Assembly (NCBI GenBank): GCA_964617955.1
Contig: CAZTXB010000003.1
Location: 1-64,000 of the forward strand
Origin: JABWCE01 sp964617955
GTDB lineage: Bacteria > Bacteroidota > Bacteroidia > NS11-12g > UBA9320
Length of the DNA: 64,000 bases
Reading direction: 5' to 3'
Position 1 is the stretch's first letter; the number at the start of each line of letters is the position of its first letter. Of this stretch, positions 24,431 to 34,426 are shown one piece after another. Position numbers and translations under genes: made by a program. Below the pieces are notes generated by a model, which had not been told where the DNA came from, did no database searches, and saw only the letters and a list, made by a program, of their open reading frames with translations.

Positions 24431-25057
24431 TTATTTTTTTGGTTTTGGAGCCAACATGATAAACATTTTTTTGCCTTCCATTTTTGGTTCCATTTCAACT
24501 TTGGCAATTTCGCTCAAACTCTCGGCAAATTCGCCTAACAATTTTGAGCCACGGTCTTTGTAAATTATGGTTCTTCCTCTGAAGAACACATAGGCTCTCA
24601 CCTTATGTCCTTCATTTAAAAATTTTGTAGCATGCTTGGTTTTAAATTCAATATCATGCTCATCGGTGTTCGGTCCGAACCTAATTTCTTTTATTTCAAC
24701 CCTTGTGGAGTTGGCTTTTAGTTCTTTTGCTTTTTTCTTTTGTTCGTATAAGAACTTATTATAATCTACGATGCGGCATACTGGGGGATCAGCTTTTGGA
24801 GAAATCTCAACCAAATCCAACTCAAGCTCATCGGCTTTTTCCATAGCCTCTCTCAAACTCACAATACCCGTTTCTACATTGTCGCCTACCAACCTCACTG
24901 GATCCGCGCTGATTCTTGCATTGATTTTATGCAATTCAATTCTAACCGGAGGACGCCTAAAACCAGGGGTTCTTACATAGGGTGCTGGACTCTGCACCGG
25001 TGGCACCTGAACAGGTTCAACCGGCTTTGGGTTATTTTTATCTGGGGTTTCTATAAT
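24431..25057 (-). CDS. infC: Translation initiation factor IF-3 (probable ATT start)
   Basis: IF-3 binds the 30S subunit and checks start-codon selection. Family signatures are INARISADPVRLVGDNVE, DLVEISPKADPPVCRIVDYN, then the C-domain with EIRFGPNTDEHDIEFK and the C-terminal MFIMLAPKPKK. A GTG at 25006 would give 191 residues, but the same frame stays open to a TAA beyond 25057 with no ATG/GTG/TTG in between. An ATT at 25055-25057 starts the frame 3 nt after the thrS stop, adding 17 residues (IIETPDKNNPKPVEPVQ). AUU initiation is classic for infC and underlies its autoregulation in enterobacteria, so I prefer it here as inference; ATA at 25054 is the alternative. It is the second gene of the operon. 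Confidence 0.9.
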   Translation of the reverse strand: MIETPDKNNPKPVEPVQVPPVQSPAPYVRTPGFRRPPVRIELHKINARISADPVRLVGDNVETGIVSLREAMEKADELELDLVEISPKADPPVCRIVDYNKFLYEQKKKAKELKANSTRVEIKEIRFGPNTDEHDIEFKTKHATKFLNEGHKVRAYVFFRGRTIIYKDRGSKLLGEFAESLSEIAKVEMEPKMEGKKMFIMLAPKPKK

Positions 25058-25060
25058 TTC

Positions 25061-26983
25061 TTATATTAATTTTTGTTTAAAATATTGTATAAATTCATCC
25101 GTTTTCATAGAGCCTTTATCTCCTTCACCATGCACCCTCACCGACACTTCATTGTTTTCCATCTCCTTTTCTCCAACAATCAACATGATGGGGATTTTTT
25201 TCAACTCAGCGTCCCTTATCTTTCTGCCTATTTTTTCGGCCCTATCGTCAACAAGGCCGCGAATATCGGATTTTTCCAAATAAATTAAAAGCGTTTTTGC
25301 AAATTCCTCAAACTTTTCGCTTATGGGTAAAATCGCAACCTGATCCGGGGTGAGCCAAAGTGGGAAATTTCCGCTGCAATGTTCAATGAGCACGCCTAAA
25401 AATCTCTCGAGAGAACCGAATGGAGCACGGTGTATCATCACGGGTCTCGCTTTTGTATTTTCACTGGTAATATATTCCAATTCAAAGCGTTCAGGCAAAT
25501 TATAATCTACCTGTATGGTGCCGAGCTGCCACGAACGACCAAGGGCATCTTTTACCATAAAATCGAGCTTGGGTCCATAAAAGGCCGCCTCGCCATAAAC
25601 GGTTACTGTAGAAAGCCCTTTTTCTTCGGAAGCTTCTATAATGGCCCTTTCTGCCTTTTCCCAATTCTCTTCACTTCCGATATACTTTTCTCGGTTTTCC
25701 TTATCGCGAAGAGAGATTTGTGCCGTATAATTTTCAAAATTGAGTTTGGTCAATACGTGTTTTACCAAATCAATTACAGCTTTGAACTCGTCTTTAATCT
25801 GATCGGCTGTACAAAAAATATGGGCGTCGTCTTGGGTAAAGCCTCTTACCCTGGTTAATCCATTGAGTTCTCCCGACTGCTCATAGCGATAAACGGTTCC
25901 AAATTCAGCAATACGTACAGGCAATTCCTTATAAGACCGCGGCTTATGGCCATATATTTCGCAATGGTGAGGACAGTTCATAGGTTTGAGGTAAAACTCT
26001 TCACCCTCCTCAGGGGTATGTATGGGTTGAAAGGAGTCCTTACCATACTTCTCGTAGTGTCCTGAGGTTACATATAAATCCTTTTTCCCAATATGTGGGG
26101 TCACCACTTGAACGTAGCCCCTCTGCTGTTGTTCCTGCCTCATAAACCGCTCAAGCCGTTCGCGAACCATGGTTCCACGAGGCAGCCAGATAGGGAGGCC
26201 CTGACCTACTTTCTCAGAAAACATAAAAAGTTCGAGTTCTTTACCCAATTTGCGGTGGTCGCGCTTTTTGGCTTCTTCAAGCACGAAGAGAAATTCGGTA
26301 AGTTCCTTTGCTTTTGGAAAGGTTACGCCATAAATACGGGTGAGTTGTTTGTTTTTTTCATCGCCCCGCCAATACGCACCGGCAATATTTAAAAGTTTTA
26401 CGGCTTTGATTTTTCCTGTAGAAGGAATATGGGGGCCACGGCATAAATCGGTAAAATTGCCCTGATGGTAAAAGGTGATTTGTCCATCACTTAAACCTTC
26501 AATCAACTCGAGTTTATAAGGGTCTTGTTTCTTGGTAAAATATTGAATCGCTTCCTGCTTAGAGACCTCCTCTCTGGAAAAAGCATTATCGGCATTGGCC
26601 AACTCTTGCATTTTGGCCTCAATGGCCGGAAGCTGATCAGCCGTGAAGGGGCGACCTCCGAAATCCACGTCGTAGTAAAATCCAGCCTCAATCGGTGGGC
26701 CTATGCCTAACTTTACGCCAGGGTAAAGCGCTTCGAGGGCTTCGGCCATAATATGCGCAGAGCTATGCCAAAAGGTAGATTTACCTTCCTGGTCATCCCA
26801 GGTGAGCAGCTTTAAGGAGCAATCGCCGGTGATTGGACGAAAACTGTCCCAAACCTCATCGTTGACTTTGGCTGCCAAAACATTCCGTGCCAATCCTTCG
26901 CTTATTCCACGGGCGATATCCATAGCTGTAGTTCCTTTTGGGTACTGCCTTACCGAGCCATCCGGAAGTGTTACATGAATCAT
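25061..26983 (-). CDS. thrS: Threonyl-tRNA synthetase
   Basis: This class II synthetase charges tRNA-Thr and edits Ser-tRNA-Thr. The 640-residue protein has the full domain order: an N-terminal TGS domain (1-60), an editing domain with His73 and His77 in HSSAHIMAEALE and the downstream CRGPHIPSTG metal-type site, and a catalytic core with MNCPHHCEIY, motif 2 RYEQSGELNGLTRVRGFTQD and motif 3 HRAPFGSLERFLGVLIEH. The C-terminal anticodon-binding domain begins at LPISEKFEEFA. It is first in the thrS-infC-rpmI-rplT operon. A TAAATTTG -7 box lies 16 nt before the ATG, leaving little room for a leader regulatory structure. Confidence 0.97.
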   Translation of the reverse strand: MIHVTLPDGSVRQYPKGTTAMDIARGISEGLARNVLAAKVNDEVWDSFRPITGDCSLKLLTWDDQEGKSTFWHSSAHIMAEALEALYPGVKLGIGPPIEAGFYYDVDFGGRPFTADQLPAIEAKMQELANADNAFSREEVSKQEAIQYFTKKQDPYKLELIEGLSDGQITFYHQGNFTDLCRGPHIPSTGKIKAVKLLNIAGAYWRGDEKNKQLTRIYGVTFPKAKELTEFLFVLEEAKKRDHRKLGKELELFMFSEKVGQGLPIWLPRGTMVRERLERFMRQEQQQRGYVQVVTPHIGKKDLYVTSGHYEKYGKDSFQPIHTPEEGEEFYLKPMNCPHHCEIYGHKPRSYKELPVRIAEFGTVYRYEQSGELNGLTRVRGFTQDDAHIFCTADQIKDEFKAVIDLVKHVLTKLNFENYTAQISLRDKENREKYIGSEENWEKAERAIIEASEEKGLSTVTVYGEAAFYGPKLDFMVKDALGRSWQLGTIQVDYNLPERFELEYITSENTKARPVMIHRAPFGSLERFLGVLIEHCSGNFPLWLTPDQVAILPISEKFEEFAKTLLIYLEKSDIRGLVDDRAEKIGRKIRDAELKKIPIMLIVGEKEMENNEVSVRVHGEGDKGSMKTDEFIQYFKQKLI

Positions 26984-26999
26984 AAAATTTACAAAGGCG

Positions 27000-27007
27000 C
27001 AAATTTA
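27000..27007 (-). promoter_or_regulatory. -7 promoter element TAAATTTG for the thrS operon
   Basis: TAAATTTG on the minus strand, 16 nt upstream of the thrS ATG. It matches TAnnTTTG and is the likely promoter for thrS-infC-rpmI-rplT. Confidence 0.6.
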
Positions 27008-27218
27008 GGTTTTTTATGATGGAATGAACACGGGAGTTTTAATACAATTTATGGCAGGTTGTATTTATCTAAAACAAATGAAAAGTTTAATACCTTAAGT
27101 CACTTCAAGGTTTGTAGCTATAGGTTGCTCATTAAAAAAGGGCTTTCGGAAAACCATTTTCTCTGCCCCTTTTTTCAAAAATAAATCTTTTACTTGCAGC
27201 TTTAAATCACACTTTAAA

Positions 27219-30200
27219 ATGGCTAAAATTTTAAGAATAAATTTTCTGATTATAGGGTTCATTTTGGCTCATATTTCCTCTGGTCAATATTCCGGAAACT
27301 ACAGTGTTGGGGGAAGTTCTCCTGATTTTAAAACCTTAGACAGTGCTTTTTTTTACCTTTCTAAAAAAGGAATCAGCGGAGATGTGAGGTTGAATGTAAG
27401 GAGTGGTACCTATTACGAACGCATTATGATAAAAAAAGTAAAAGGTGCTAGCTATTCGAATCGGATTAAAGTAGCACCCGATCCTAATAATTCTGCTCCT
27501 GTTATTTTTAAAAAAAACATGCCTTCAACCGATTCGAACTTTATTTTTAAAGTTGGTCAGGGATATATAGAATTTGATTCCCTGGAGTTTGTTGCCTTAA
27601 AACCTTCCAAATATGGAACCATCATTAACTTTATGGATACCACTTTGAATGTAACTTTCAATGGCTGTTCTTTTCAGGGATTGGATACGGCCTTTGCTTA
27701 CCTGTATGCCGAACATAATATTTTAACCAATAGCTCGACCAGAGGGACAGATAGTTTAAAAATTTTGAACTGCACATTTACCGGTGGCGTGAGAGCCATC
27801 TTCTTAAGAAATTTTGGATCAAGTTATTTGAAGGGAGTAGTCATTGAAGCCAATAAATTTTACCGACAGGCGCATGAATCGGTCAATGTCCAAACCCTTG
27901 TCTCTGCTAAAATCATAAAAAATTACGTTGAGAATAAAGCCACTTCCGACAGGGGCTCCAGCGGTTTTTCTATCGCTTCTTGTGTGGCCTGCCTAACCAT
28001 GGAAAATAAGATTATTATTAAAAATGCAGGATACGGAATCATGGTTTTTCAATCGGCGAGTACATTTACCAATCCTCCGCAAATTGTAAATAACGCCATT
28101 AGTCTCCTCTACGAAAAAGACACTGCACTCGACTTGAAAGGAGGAACCGGAACTGGCCTATACATTGATAATGGGAATGAATTGCTGATATACAACAATA
28201 CCATTTTGGTAAATAGCAGAAGGGGGTATGGCGTCAATTTTGGTTTTAAAAAAGGCGGCAAACAAAATTGTAAATTTAAAAATAACCTGATCGTAAACGA
28301 CAGCGGGGGGATGGCCGCTTATTTTACATTGGAGGCTAAAGATGCCATCAGTGAAATGGATTACAACAATTTTTATACGGATGGGCCTTACCTTGCTTCT
28401 ATTTATTCTCACAATTGGTTTAGCGATATCATTGCGGATCTTTCGGAGATTCAAAAAATATTTGGCAAGGACAGCCATTCCATAAGTGCAAAAGTTAAGT
28501 TTAAAAGCAATACGGATTTATCAACCTTCACCTACGAGCTGGATAGCGCCGGGGTTTCCTTGTCGAACGTAACCACAGATGTTGAAGGAAACAAACGAAA
28601 CCCCAAAAAACCTGATATAGGCGCGCATGAATTCACTTATCTGGATCATGACATTGGTATCACGAAGCTCTACCCTGCCGATTTCCCGGATTGCGGTCTT
28701 GATTCAACTATAGCGGGTGTTATCATAAAAAACAGGGGATTAAAGGATCAAAAAAACTTCACAGTAAGTTTTGATATTAAAAGCGATTCCAACTTTTCCT
28801 GGTCAGGGTCGACCAACTATACAAAAACCTTAAAATCAAACACATCCGACACCCTCATCTTTAAAAAGTTTAACACAAGCAAAGGGGGCCGCTATACCTT
28901 TAAGGCCCTTCTAAACCTTTCAAGTGATGAATTCAGGGAGAATGATACGCTTTCGCTTTTAAAAGTATTGCGAAAGTCCACCCCAAAACCCATGGCTGGT
29001 TTTGATACCGTGTGTAGCAATCAAGCCTATACTTTGGGTATTCGGTACCCGGTCAATACGATTTATAAATGGTACACGGCCTCAAATGGAGGAAAGTTAA
29101 TAAGCGATAAGCCAACCATCGCTATTAAGGATTTAAAAAGGGATACTGCTTTCTACATCACCTCAAAATCTGCGAACATTAAATCGGATTTTATAAAAAC
29201 AAGGCCCGGTGCGCAGCTCAGTGAATGCAGCACCAGGAACAACGGATTTTTTTTCGAGGTTACCCCGAAAATCAACCTGAACATCGACAGTTTGGCAAGC
29301 TATTTTCATCATAGCCCCACTGTTCCTCAATTTGCGACCCTTTACTACAAGAAAGGGTCCTCTTACGGTTTTGAAGATAAGCCCAATAAGTGGACACGCA
29401 TTGACTCCTTTTCTCTCAAAACGAGCTACGATTATCAATTGCTCAATATCCCTTTAAAGAAGCCATTTGCCTTGATGAAAGACACCTTATATTCATTTTA
29501 CCTTTACTGCACCTTTCCGCGTGCAAACCTCAACAACGACTTGTTAACCCCGGTAACCTATAGCAATTCGGATTTGACATTGAATTTAAAATCGAGCACC
29601 TGTTCTTACTTTAAAGATTGGAAAAGTTATACGCTGGTCGGCAGTCTTCATTACTCAAAGGTTGTGGAATGTGAAAGCGAACGGGTCCCTTACAAGGTAA
29701 AAGCAGCAGCTCCTCCTAAGGTAAATTTGGGCAAGGATACAAGTATTTGCGACGTGGGAAGCTTTAACCATATTTTAAATGCAGGTACCGGTTTTAAAAA
29801 ATACACTTGGTCGACAGCCGATACCCTACAAAAAATAAGCATCAATAAGTTGGGAACTTATTGGGTTAAGGTGTTCGATGCAAGGTGTTATAATAGCGAT
29901 ACCATAACCATCAGCAATTTTCTTAAAATAAAATTGAACATCGGAAAAGACACAGCCTATTGTGAGAAAAATGGCATTAATTATAATTTAAATGCGGGCT
30001 CAGGATTTAAAACCTATCAATGGAATACGGGGGTTGTTACCCAAACACTTAATGTAAAATCGGATGGTAAATACAGCGTAAAGGTCGTTGACAAGAACAA
30101 TTGTGAAGGGTTTGATACGGTGGTAGTTAAGAAAAATACAGACCCCATCGTAAGCTTGGGAAATGACACTTCTTATTGTATAGAAAATGGGGCATTTATT

Positions 30201-31046
30201 CAGTTAAATGCAGGAAAGGGTTATAAAGCCTACAAATGGTCAACAACGGAAACGCAGCAACACATTAACATTTTTAAAAATGGTTATTACGAAGTGGAAG
30301 TTACCGACAGCAACAATTGCAAGGGAAAAGGCGCAGTGACCTTAACCTTTTATCCGAAGCTTAAAATCAATTTGGGGAATGACACTTCGTTTTGTACAAA
30401 TACCTCTTTTAATATTTTTTTAGACCCAGGCCCAGGCTTTTTGTATTCCTGGTCTACAGGGGCCAATACACAATCTATTTCTGTTACAAAACCCGGAAAG
30501 TACTTTGTGGATGTTTCCAATTTTCAAAAGTGCAGGGCTAATGACACGCTGATCGTTACCCTTAACCCAATACCCAAAGTTAATTTGGGCCCTGATAGAC
30601 TATTAAATCCCGATTTTCCAATTGATGAAATTTTGGACGCCGGTCCCGGATTTAAAGCTTATGAATGGAGTACCTCTGAAAAAACACAGACCATTAAAGT
30701 TACAAAGGAAGGGACGTACAGTGTAAAAGCAACTGACGATAAAGGCTGTGTTGGAAATGATACCATCGGTATAAAATTAGCTGCCAAAGGAAGTATTTCC
30801 ATTTTGGAGAATAAACCTATCCAAATTTACCCCAATCCGGCTTCTGAAATCTTAAAAATTGTGTCAGAATCAAGAACTATGCAAAAAATTGAAGTTTTCG
30901 ACATCCATGGAAAATCCATTATGAGCAGGGAGGTGGGTGAGCATCAATTTTTATTAAATACGAGCGTGTGGGCATCCGGTATGTATTTTATCAGCATTTA
31001 TACGAACGGGACAAAGTATAACCTGAAGTTTACGATTCAGAATTAA
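27219..31046 (+). CDS. Giant T9SS-secreted protein with beta-helix and Ig-like repeats
   Basis: A 1275-residue surface protein. Signal peptide: MAKILRINFLIIGFILAHIS (cleavage near SSGQ). Residues about 30-460 resemble a right-handed parallel beta-helix with turn-rich strands (LTNSSTRGTDSLKILNCTF) and end at the KKPDIGAHEF motif common after such helices in Bacteroidota. A CARDB-like domain follows (DHDIGITKLYPADFPDCGLD), then a jelly-roll-like region, then five Ig-like repeats of about 72 residues at 832-1187 (29712-30780). The end is a type A sorting domain: IQIYPNPASEILKI ... VWASGMYFISIYTNGTKYNL. It is likely an adhesin or a surface glycan-acting protein; no catalytic site is recognised. 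It is transcribed alone and converges with the five-gene envelope operon. Confidence 0.85.
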   Translation: MAKILRINFLIIGFILAHISSGQYSGNYSVGGSSPDFKTLDSAFFYLSKKGISGDVRLNVRSGTYYERIMIKKVKGASYSNRIKVAPDPNNSAPVIFKKNMPSTDSNFIFKVGQGYIEFDSLEFVALKPSKYGTIINFMDTTLNVTFNGCSFQGLDTAFAYLYAEHNILTNSSTRGTDSLKILNCTFTGGVRAIFLRNFGSSYLKGVVIEANKFYRQAHESVNVQTLVSAKIIKNYVENKATSDRGSSGFSIASCVACLTMENKIIIKNAGYGIMVFQSASTFTNPPQIVNNAISLLYEKDTALDLKGGTGTGLYIDNGNELLIYNNTILVNSRRGYGVNFGFKKGGKQNCKFKNNLIVNDSGGMAAYFTLEAKDAISEMDYNNFYTDGPYLASIYSHNWFSDIIADLSEIQKIFGKDSHSISAKVKFKSNTDLSTFTYELDSAGVSLSNVTTDVEGNKRNPKKPDIGAHEFTYLDHDIGITKLYPADFPDCGLDSTIAGVIIKNRGLKDQKNFTVSFDIKSDSNFSWSGSTNYTKTLKSNTSDTLIFKKFNTSKGGRYTFKALLNLSSDEFRENDTLSLLKVLRKSTPKPMAGFDTVCSNQAYTLGIRYPVNTIYKWYTASNGGKLISDKPTIAIKDLKRDTAFYITSKSANIKSDFIKTRPGAQLSECSTRNNGFFFEVTPKINLNIDSLASYFHHSPTVPQFATLYYKKGSSYGFEDKPNKWTRIDSFSLKTSYDYQLLNIPLKKPFALMKDTLYSFYLYCTFPRANLNNDLLTPVTYSNSDLTLNLKSSTCSYFKDWKSYTLVGSLHYSKVVECESERVPYKVKAAAPPKVNLGKDTSICDVGSFNHILNAGTGFKKYTWSTADTLQKISINKLGTYWVKVFDARCYNSDTITISNFLKIKLNIGKDTAYCEKNGINYNLNAGSGFKTYQWNTGVVTQTLNVKSDGKYSVKVVDKNNCEGFDTVVVKKNTDPIVSLGNDTSYCIENGAFIQLNAGKGYKAYKWSTTETQQHINIFKNGYYEVEVTDSNNCKGKGAVTLTFYPKLKINLGNDTSFCTNTSFNIFLDPGPGFLYSWSTGANTQSISVTKPGKYFVDVSNFQKCRANDTLIVTLNPIPKVNLGPDRLLNPDFPIDEILDAGPGFKAYEWSTSEKTQTIKVTKEGTYSVKATDDKGCVGNDTIGIKLAAKGSISILENKPIQIYPNPASEILKIVSESRTMQKIEVFDIHGKSIMSREVGEHQFLLNTSVWASGMYFISIYTNGTKYNLKFTIQN
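29712..30780 (+). repeat. Five tandem Ig-like protein repeats within the T9SS cargo gene
   Basis: Five units of about 72 codons. Each opens with a VNLGKDTSxC-like segment, has (L)NAGxGFKxYxWST in the middle and ends with GxYxVKVxDxxxC. The fifth copy has lost the first Cys (VNLGPDRLLNP). Divergence between units is substantial, so this is an old protein-level duplication rather than an unstable DNA repeat. Confidence 0.8.
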
Positions 31047-31092
31047 ATTTTTTAAACCTCATTGGCCATTTTCGCATAAGTGAACCATTCCC

Positions 31093-32283
31093 TTATTTCT
31101 TTCGTTTTGCTGAAACTGAAATAATGGGCCCAAACTCCCCTCCCAGCATGGTAGAGTCAACATCTTTCAGATACATCTTTGAGATAGCACCATCTAAAAA
31201 CAGAGCGTTTTTGCATTGGAGTACATCGCGCATAAAGAGAGCAAAATCATAAAAATTACTGCCCGAAAGGGTTGCGGCAAAAACGACTTTCCTTGAATTG
31301 ATAATGCCAACACCGCTTCTTATTTTGGCGTTGTTCGACCCTTTTATAAAGGCCGGATGCAATCGCCCATTTATAACCAGCATAGGTCCCGACTGAGTTG
31401 CCAGAACCACATTTGCCCTTTTTGATTTTTGAAGCCTCAAGTATTCTGCAGTAGTATCGATATGGGGCAACCCCTTATCGTCGAGATAAAAAACGCCATT
31501 GGGTTGCAAATAAAAATTAACCAATGTTTTTGGAGTCGTTATGTCCAATGGATACCTTTTGGTCGGGTCGCTTTCAATATACAAACCTTGAGGTTCGTAG
31601 CTGGGCGTGAACATACCGGCATTGGTAATCATTAATGGCAGCAGGTTTTTGCTTTCCAGCATTGCTTTTACATGAGCCAAGCTCGACTTATGTTTTGGCC
31701 TTAGAAGATGGAGCTGGAGGAAGTGACTGTCCAAATGGGTTACAAAGAAACGAATGGTGACTCCTTTAAAGTTAACCGACTCCCCTTTCTCGGTTGTTAA
31801 TATTTGTTTTTGCAAAGCATAAAGAACAATTAAGCGCTTTGCTTTTAATGCCGCCATCTGCTTTTCCAATTGCCCATACCCCATGGAATTGAGAACCGCG
31901 GTAAGCACGGAAATTCTCCTCATCGTAAGTTGGGTAAGGCTATCTGCTGTAGCCCTACTTTGCCCCTCTGAGAATTCTTCTGTCACAGTGTTTTGAAGCT
32001 TAATGTAAAAGGCACTGTCCTGAGAAAGTTCCCTGCGCAGCTCGATGAGTTTTTGCTCAACCAGCTCCAATCTTTTTTTCATAAGGACCATCAAATTCAG
32101 ACATGAATCCATCGAATGGTTAATGCCTTCATACCGTTGAATTAAGGTTTGAAGGGTGTCGCCTTCATTTTTTAATATTCCAGCTGAACGCGCGCCAATG
32201 CCTGACGATCTATAAAATCCCAGTGCGACGATAGATGCTATTAACAGTAAAATTGAAAAAGTAAGTCCTCTTCTTTTTAGCAT
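31093..32283 (-). CDS. Phosphodiester glycosidase (DUF2233/NAGPA-type) with coiled-coil N-terminus
   Basis: A 396-residue envelope protein. An uncleaved-looking N-terminal membrane helix (FSILLLIASIVALGFY) is followed by a predicted coiled coil (about 45-160) and then a DUF2233/NAGPA-like domain. Signatures are MITNAGMFTPSYEPQGLYIE, FYLQPNGVFYL, ATQSGPMLVINGRLHPAF, KIRSGVGI and NALFLDGAISKMY. Characterised members of this fold cleave sugar phosphodiesters; the substrate here is unknown. It is the last gene of a five-gene operon, 6 nt after the LamG/HYR gene. The membrane anchor and coiled coil probably present the domain in the periplasm. Confidence 0.85.
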   Translation of the reverse strand: MLKRRGLTFSILLLIASIVALGFYRSSGIGARSAGILKNEGDTLQTLIQRYEGINHSMDSCLNLMVLMKKRLELVEQKLIELRRELSQDSAFYIKLQNTVTEEFSEGQSRATADSLTQLTMRRISVLTAVLNSMGYGQLEKQMAALKAKRLIVLYALQKQILTTEKGESVNFKGVTIRFFVTHLDSHFLQLHLLRPKHKSSLAHVKAMLESKNLLPLMITNAGMFTPSYEPQGLYIESDPTKRYPLDITTPKTLVNFYLQPNGVFYLDDKGLPHIDTTAEYLRLQKSKRANVVLATQSGPMLVINGRLHPAFIKGSNNAKIRSGVGIINSRKVVFAATLSGSNFYDFALFMRDVLQCKNALFLDGAISKMYLKDVDSTMLGGEFGPIISVSAKRKK

Positions 32284-32289
32284 GGGTTA

Positions 32290-34425
32290 TTAATTTTTAC
32301 ATCTGAGGGAAATGGCTGATGCAATGCCTACTTTGGCGTGCATTGTTATGGATTTAACAGGTTTTTTTCGGGTAAGTTTGTTTAAATTATCGAGATAATA
32401 GCCTTCATAAAACTCTACCCTCAGGGTGTTTGGGCTGATTTGACCTTCATTCCAGGCCTTAAAAATAAAATAGTTGTTTTTGCCCGGTTCCAAGACAAGG
32501 GCCTTGTTAAGGGTGCCGTTCTTCTTAATTTTAATCAATTCCTTTTCAATGATTTCCTTACCGTTAAAATAAACCGAAACCGTATCCATGTCCTGTTTGC
32601 TATCGTCATAAAGTACCACGGTGAGTATACATTTCTTAAATTGTATGGCCGTTTTGTAGTAGCGAACAGAGTCGGGTAAGCCCTCTTTTACCACAATTTT
32701 AGGCTGTGGGGGGTCGACTTTGTTCAGCGAGGAGCGCACCTCTACTACAAAGCTGCAAAAGGCCGGGTTGCCCGATGCATCCACTGCTTTAAAACTGTTT
32801 ACGGTTTTGCCAATGCTAAATAAGCTGCCACTTGGTATTCCCTCGGTTTGGTATAGAGAGTCGACTTTACAATTGTCTTTGGCTGTAGGAAAATCAAAGT
32901 TCACCACCGTTCCTCCATCGGGTGAATCCATGTATATAATGGTGTCTTTTGGACACCTTATCTTTGGAATTTCGGTATCCTTAACCGTGATTTTAAATTC
33001 GCATTCAGGGTTGCGGTCCAGTTTGATTGTTGACTCTCCTACCATGAATTCACTGCCACTCACTTTTCCTTCAAGCAATACCGAATTTAGGCCGGTCGAT
33101 GGGTCAGTGGCATCGAAGTTCACCAAGGCGCCACATATGCCGGCATCATTTACTTTAACGATATCGTATGGACAATTTTTGCTTTTAGGCTTATCTCTTT
33201 CAAGTACGTAAACAATATAGGATATTTCGGTCTGGTTTCCGGCATTGTCAGTAGCCACAAAGCTAAGGACATTCTTTCCGGGCGGAAAAAGAGACCCACT
33301 TGTCGGACCGTTTTTTTGCTTAACAGAAAGTCCACAATTGTCAAATGCCATGGGCAATGAAAAACTATACGATTTTCCTTTCACAGCGCCTTCATCCATA
33401 TAAATAATGGTATCGTTTACCGCCTTAAATATGGGCATTTCCTTATCAACCACCGTGACCTTAGAATAGCACGATTTTTTAATGCCTTGATTACTAGTAG
33501 CTTCAAAAACCTGGGTAGTGGTGCCAACCGGAAACTCATCACATGCTGCTATTCCTGAAATCTGAACCACCTTACCCGAGCCACAATTTACTTTCACCTC
33601 TGGTGGATCATAATCGACAGTAGCCGCGCATTTTCCTTTGTCGGTTTGTACCTTTATGTTATTTGGACAAATAAAATTAAAATCGTTGTCGAAGGCGGCA
33701 TAAGTCTCGTCTTTATAAATTTTTGAAATTTGTTGCTGATTTAAGGCTGTATTGTAAATTCTCAGATCGTCCAGACATCCGCCAAAATATTCTATGGCTC
33801 CGGGAATATCTTTGGCTATATGTAGGGGGGCATTGTTCTTAACCAGGGTATTGCGATAAGGAAATTCCCATATTTCAACATTGTCGTAATAGGTTTTTAC
33901 CGATTGCCCATTGTAAACCAAGGCATAAAAATGCCATTCATCGGTGAGGAAAAGGTGGTCGTTAAAGCGATAATCGTACTCCGTAAATTCAGTATTTATT
34001 GAAATGGTACTTTGATTGGCCGACTGGAAAACCTGAGCTCTGTATTGCGGATTTAGTGTAGATTCGCCTAATACATCGCCTTTGCAAATGAGGGTAAGCC
34101 ATTTATCGTCGGAATAAGTAGTCTTTTGCATTTTGAACCAACAGCTTACTGTAAAAGCATTGCCCGGTGAGCTTAAGGAGGGGGAATTGGGAACCTCTAT
34201 ATAACCATTGACTCCGTTAAAAAAAAGAGCGCCACAAGGATTGTTATAACGGTCGGCGGCCATTTGCACGCCCCCTACAATGGTCCCATGGTTTTGATAG
34301 TCGGATAAATCATTGGCCAAACCATTGTCGAATGAATAGTGCGCAATGGGCGACTGCCCTTGGGCGAATGTTCTCGCCAACAGGAGAAAAAAAATCGAAA
34401 TCCTAAATCCCCCTTTTTGCTTCAT
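32290..34425 (-). CDS. Secreted LamG plus HYR-repeat protein
   Basis: The frame is open to 34461, but the ATG at 34425 yields a signal peptide (MKQKGGFRISIFFLLLARTF, cleavage near AQG) and starts 1 nt after the upstream stop, so I choose it (711 residues). A LamG/concanavalin-like domain covers about residues 25-215 (IAHYSFDNGLANDLSDYQNH, GYIEVPNSPSLSSPGNAF, YFGGCLDDLRIYNTALN). Four HYR-type Ig-like domains follow, recognisable by FICPNNIKVQ, IYMDEGAVKGKS, NCPYDIVKVNDAG and RCPKDTIIYMDSPDGG. The last 140 residues form a beta-rich region. No T9SS sorting domain is evident. Adhesion or glycan binding is the likely role. It is the fourth gene of the envelope operon. Confidence 0.85.
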   Translation of the reverse strand: MKQKGGFRISIFFLLLARTFAQGQSPIAHYSFDNGLANDLSDYQNHGTIVGGVQMAADRYNNPCGALFFNGVNGYIEVPNSPSLSSPGNAFTVSCWFKMQKTTYSDDKWLTLICKGDVLGESTLNPQYRAQVFQSANQSTISINTEFTEYDYRFNDHLFLTDEWHFYALVYNGQSVKTYYDNVEIWEFPYRNTLVKNNAPLHIAKDIPGAIEYFGGCLDDLRIYNTALNQQQISKIYKDETYAAFDNDFNFICPNNIKVQTDKGKCAATVDYDPPEVKVNCGSGKVVQISGIAACDEFPVGTTTQVFEATSNQGIKKSCYSKVTVVDKEMPIFKAVNDTIIYMDEGAVKGKSYSFSLPMAFDNCGLSVKQKNGPTSGSLFPPGKNVLSFVATDNAGNQTEISYIVYVLERDKPKSKNCPYDIVKVNDAGICGALVNFDATDPSTGLNSVLLEGKVSGSEFMVGESTIKLDRNPECEFKITVKDTEIPKIRCPKDTIIYMDSPDGGTVVNFDFPTAKDNCKVDSLYQTEGIPSGSLFSIGKTVNSFKAVDASGNPAFCSFVVEVRSSLNKVDPPQPKIVVKEGLPDSVRYYKTAIQFKKCILTVVLYDDSKQDMDTVSVYFNGKEIIEKELIKIKKNGTLNKALVLEPGKNNYFIFKAWNEGQISPNTLRVEFYEGYYLDNLNKLTRKKPVKSITMHAKVGIASAISLRCKN

Positions 34426-34426
34426 C

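Noticed and set aside
25430..25858. Antisense ORF inside thrS
   Set aside because: It lies opposite the conserved synthetase core and is a codon-bias shadow.
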